Of a stretch of DNA of 64,000 nucleotides, positions 63,840-64,000 are shown in pieces; the first letter of the stretch is position 1; each line of letters opens with the position of its first letter. Made by a program: the position numbers and the translations under genes. The DNA is from Bretschneidera sinensis. Lineage: Eukaryota > Streptophyta > Magnoliopsida > Brassicales > Akaniaceae. A model generated the notes under the pieces. That model saw only the letters and a program-made list of their open reading frames with translations, made no database searches and was not told the DNA's origin. The stretch is taken from the NCBI GenBank assembly GCA_023935145.1, contig CM043698.1, positions 87,561,001 through 87,625,000 of the forward strand. Direction: 5' to 3'.

Positions 63840-64000
63840 AAATAGGATGCAGATCCTATTCAAGTTCCAATTGGTCTAATTACAAAGGCTCGAGTTAAAA
63901 GGTTCAAAGAAACTCTCAATGGGCTGATTTAACACATTTTGGCTAAAAACCATCTTTGAGGGCCCAAGGATAATGCTATACGTGATCCACAATGATGAGT
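63840..64000 (+). pseudogene. Gypsy retrotransposon fragment
   Basis: The plus-strand frame reads DPIQVPIGLITKARVKRFKE, then TLNGLI and stops. Segments of this kind (PxGPITRxRAKK) are common at gag/pol borders of plant gypsy polyproteins. It runs out of the window. Confidence 0.5.

Overview
This window looks like nuclear DNA of a flowering plant, probably a woody eudicot. It is AT-rich and built almost entirely of nested, mostly degenerate plant transposable elements: Ty1/copia of SIRE type, Ty3/gypsy of Athila and chromovirus types, CACTA, hAT, a TRIM-like element, LINE and SINE. I see no intact host gene. The species cannot be named from the sequence. Host-derived pieces are a pentatricopeptide-repeat (PPR) fragment captured by a hAT element near 43.3-43.7 kb, a duplicated gene fragment at 59.9-60.9 kb, and possibly a 5' gene region near 59.2-59.6 kb.

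Layout. 1-18.5 kb: the 3' part of an Athila-like gypsy element (B), split by a very young 10.25-kb SIRE-like copia element (A, 1975-12229) with 1250-bp LTRs that differ by eye at one base and a GATCC target duplication. 20.1-32.2 kb: an internally deleted gypsy element (F) carrying a second, minus-strand gypsy element (C, 20.67-28.08 kb) inside its 5' LTR. C has lost reverse transcriptase, RNase H and most of integrase. 35.7-40.7 kb: a minus-strand chromovirus-like gypsy relic (G) split by a small TRIM-like element. 40.7-41.3 kb: a truncated SIRE-like LTR (E). 41.3-55.5 kb: a CACTA transposon with a 160-bp tandem repeat, invaded by a hAT element (42971-44530) and by a nearly full-length gypsy element (D, 44782-54410). 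55.5-64 kb: mostly AT-rich sequence with a 249-bp foldback, a second E-type LTR piece, the duplicated gene fragment, a tRNA-type SINE with a 13-bp target duplication, a LINE 3' end and a small gypsy fragment.

The main observation joins these elements. A, B, C, D and E each carry arrays of a short palindrome. The palindrome differs in each family: CCAGTCGACTGG in A, GCACCGCGGTGC in B, GGCGCTGCAGCGCC in C, GTGCGATCGATCGCAC in D, and a degenerate ACAATCGATTGT type in E. In every family the palindromes come in pairs with centres 20-22 bp apart, about two helical turns. The arrays sit upstream of a TATA box in the LTR. In A and B a second array sits upstream of an internal TATA box that precedes a third ORF after pol; C keeps the array and the C-terminal tail of that ORF. 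The third ORFs of A (copia) and B (gypsy) look like the same plant-transposon protein family, with a C-terminal coiled coil, and in B an N-terminal AT-hook. My inference is an element-encoded regulator or anti-silencing factor with a family-specific, helically phased operator. It is testable but unproven.
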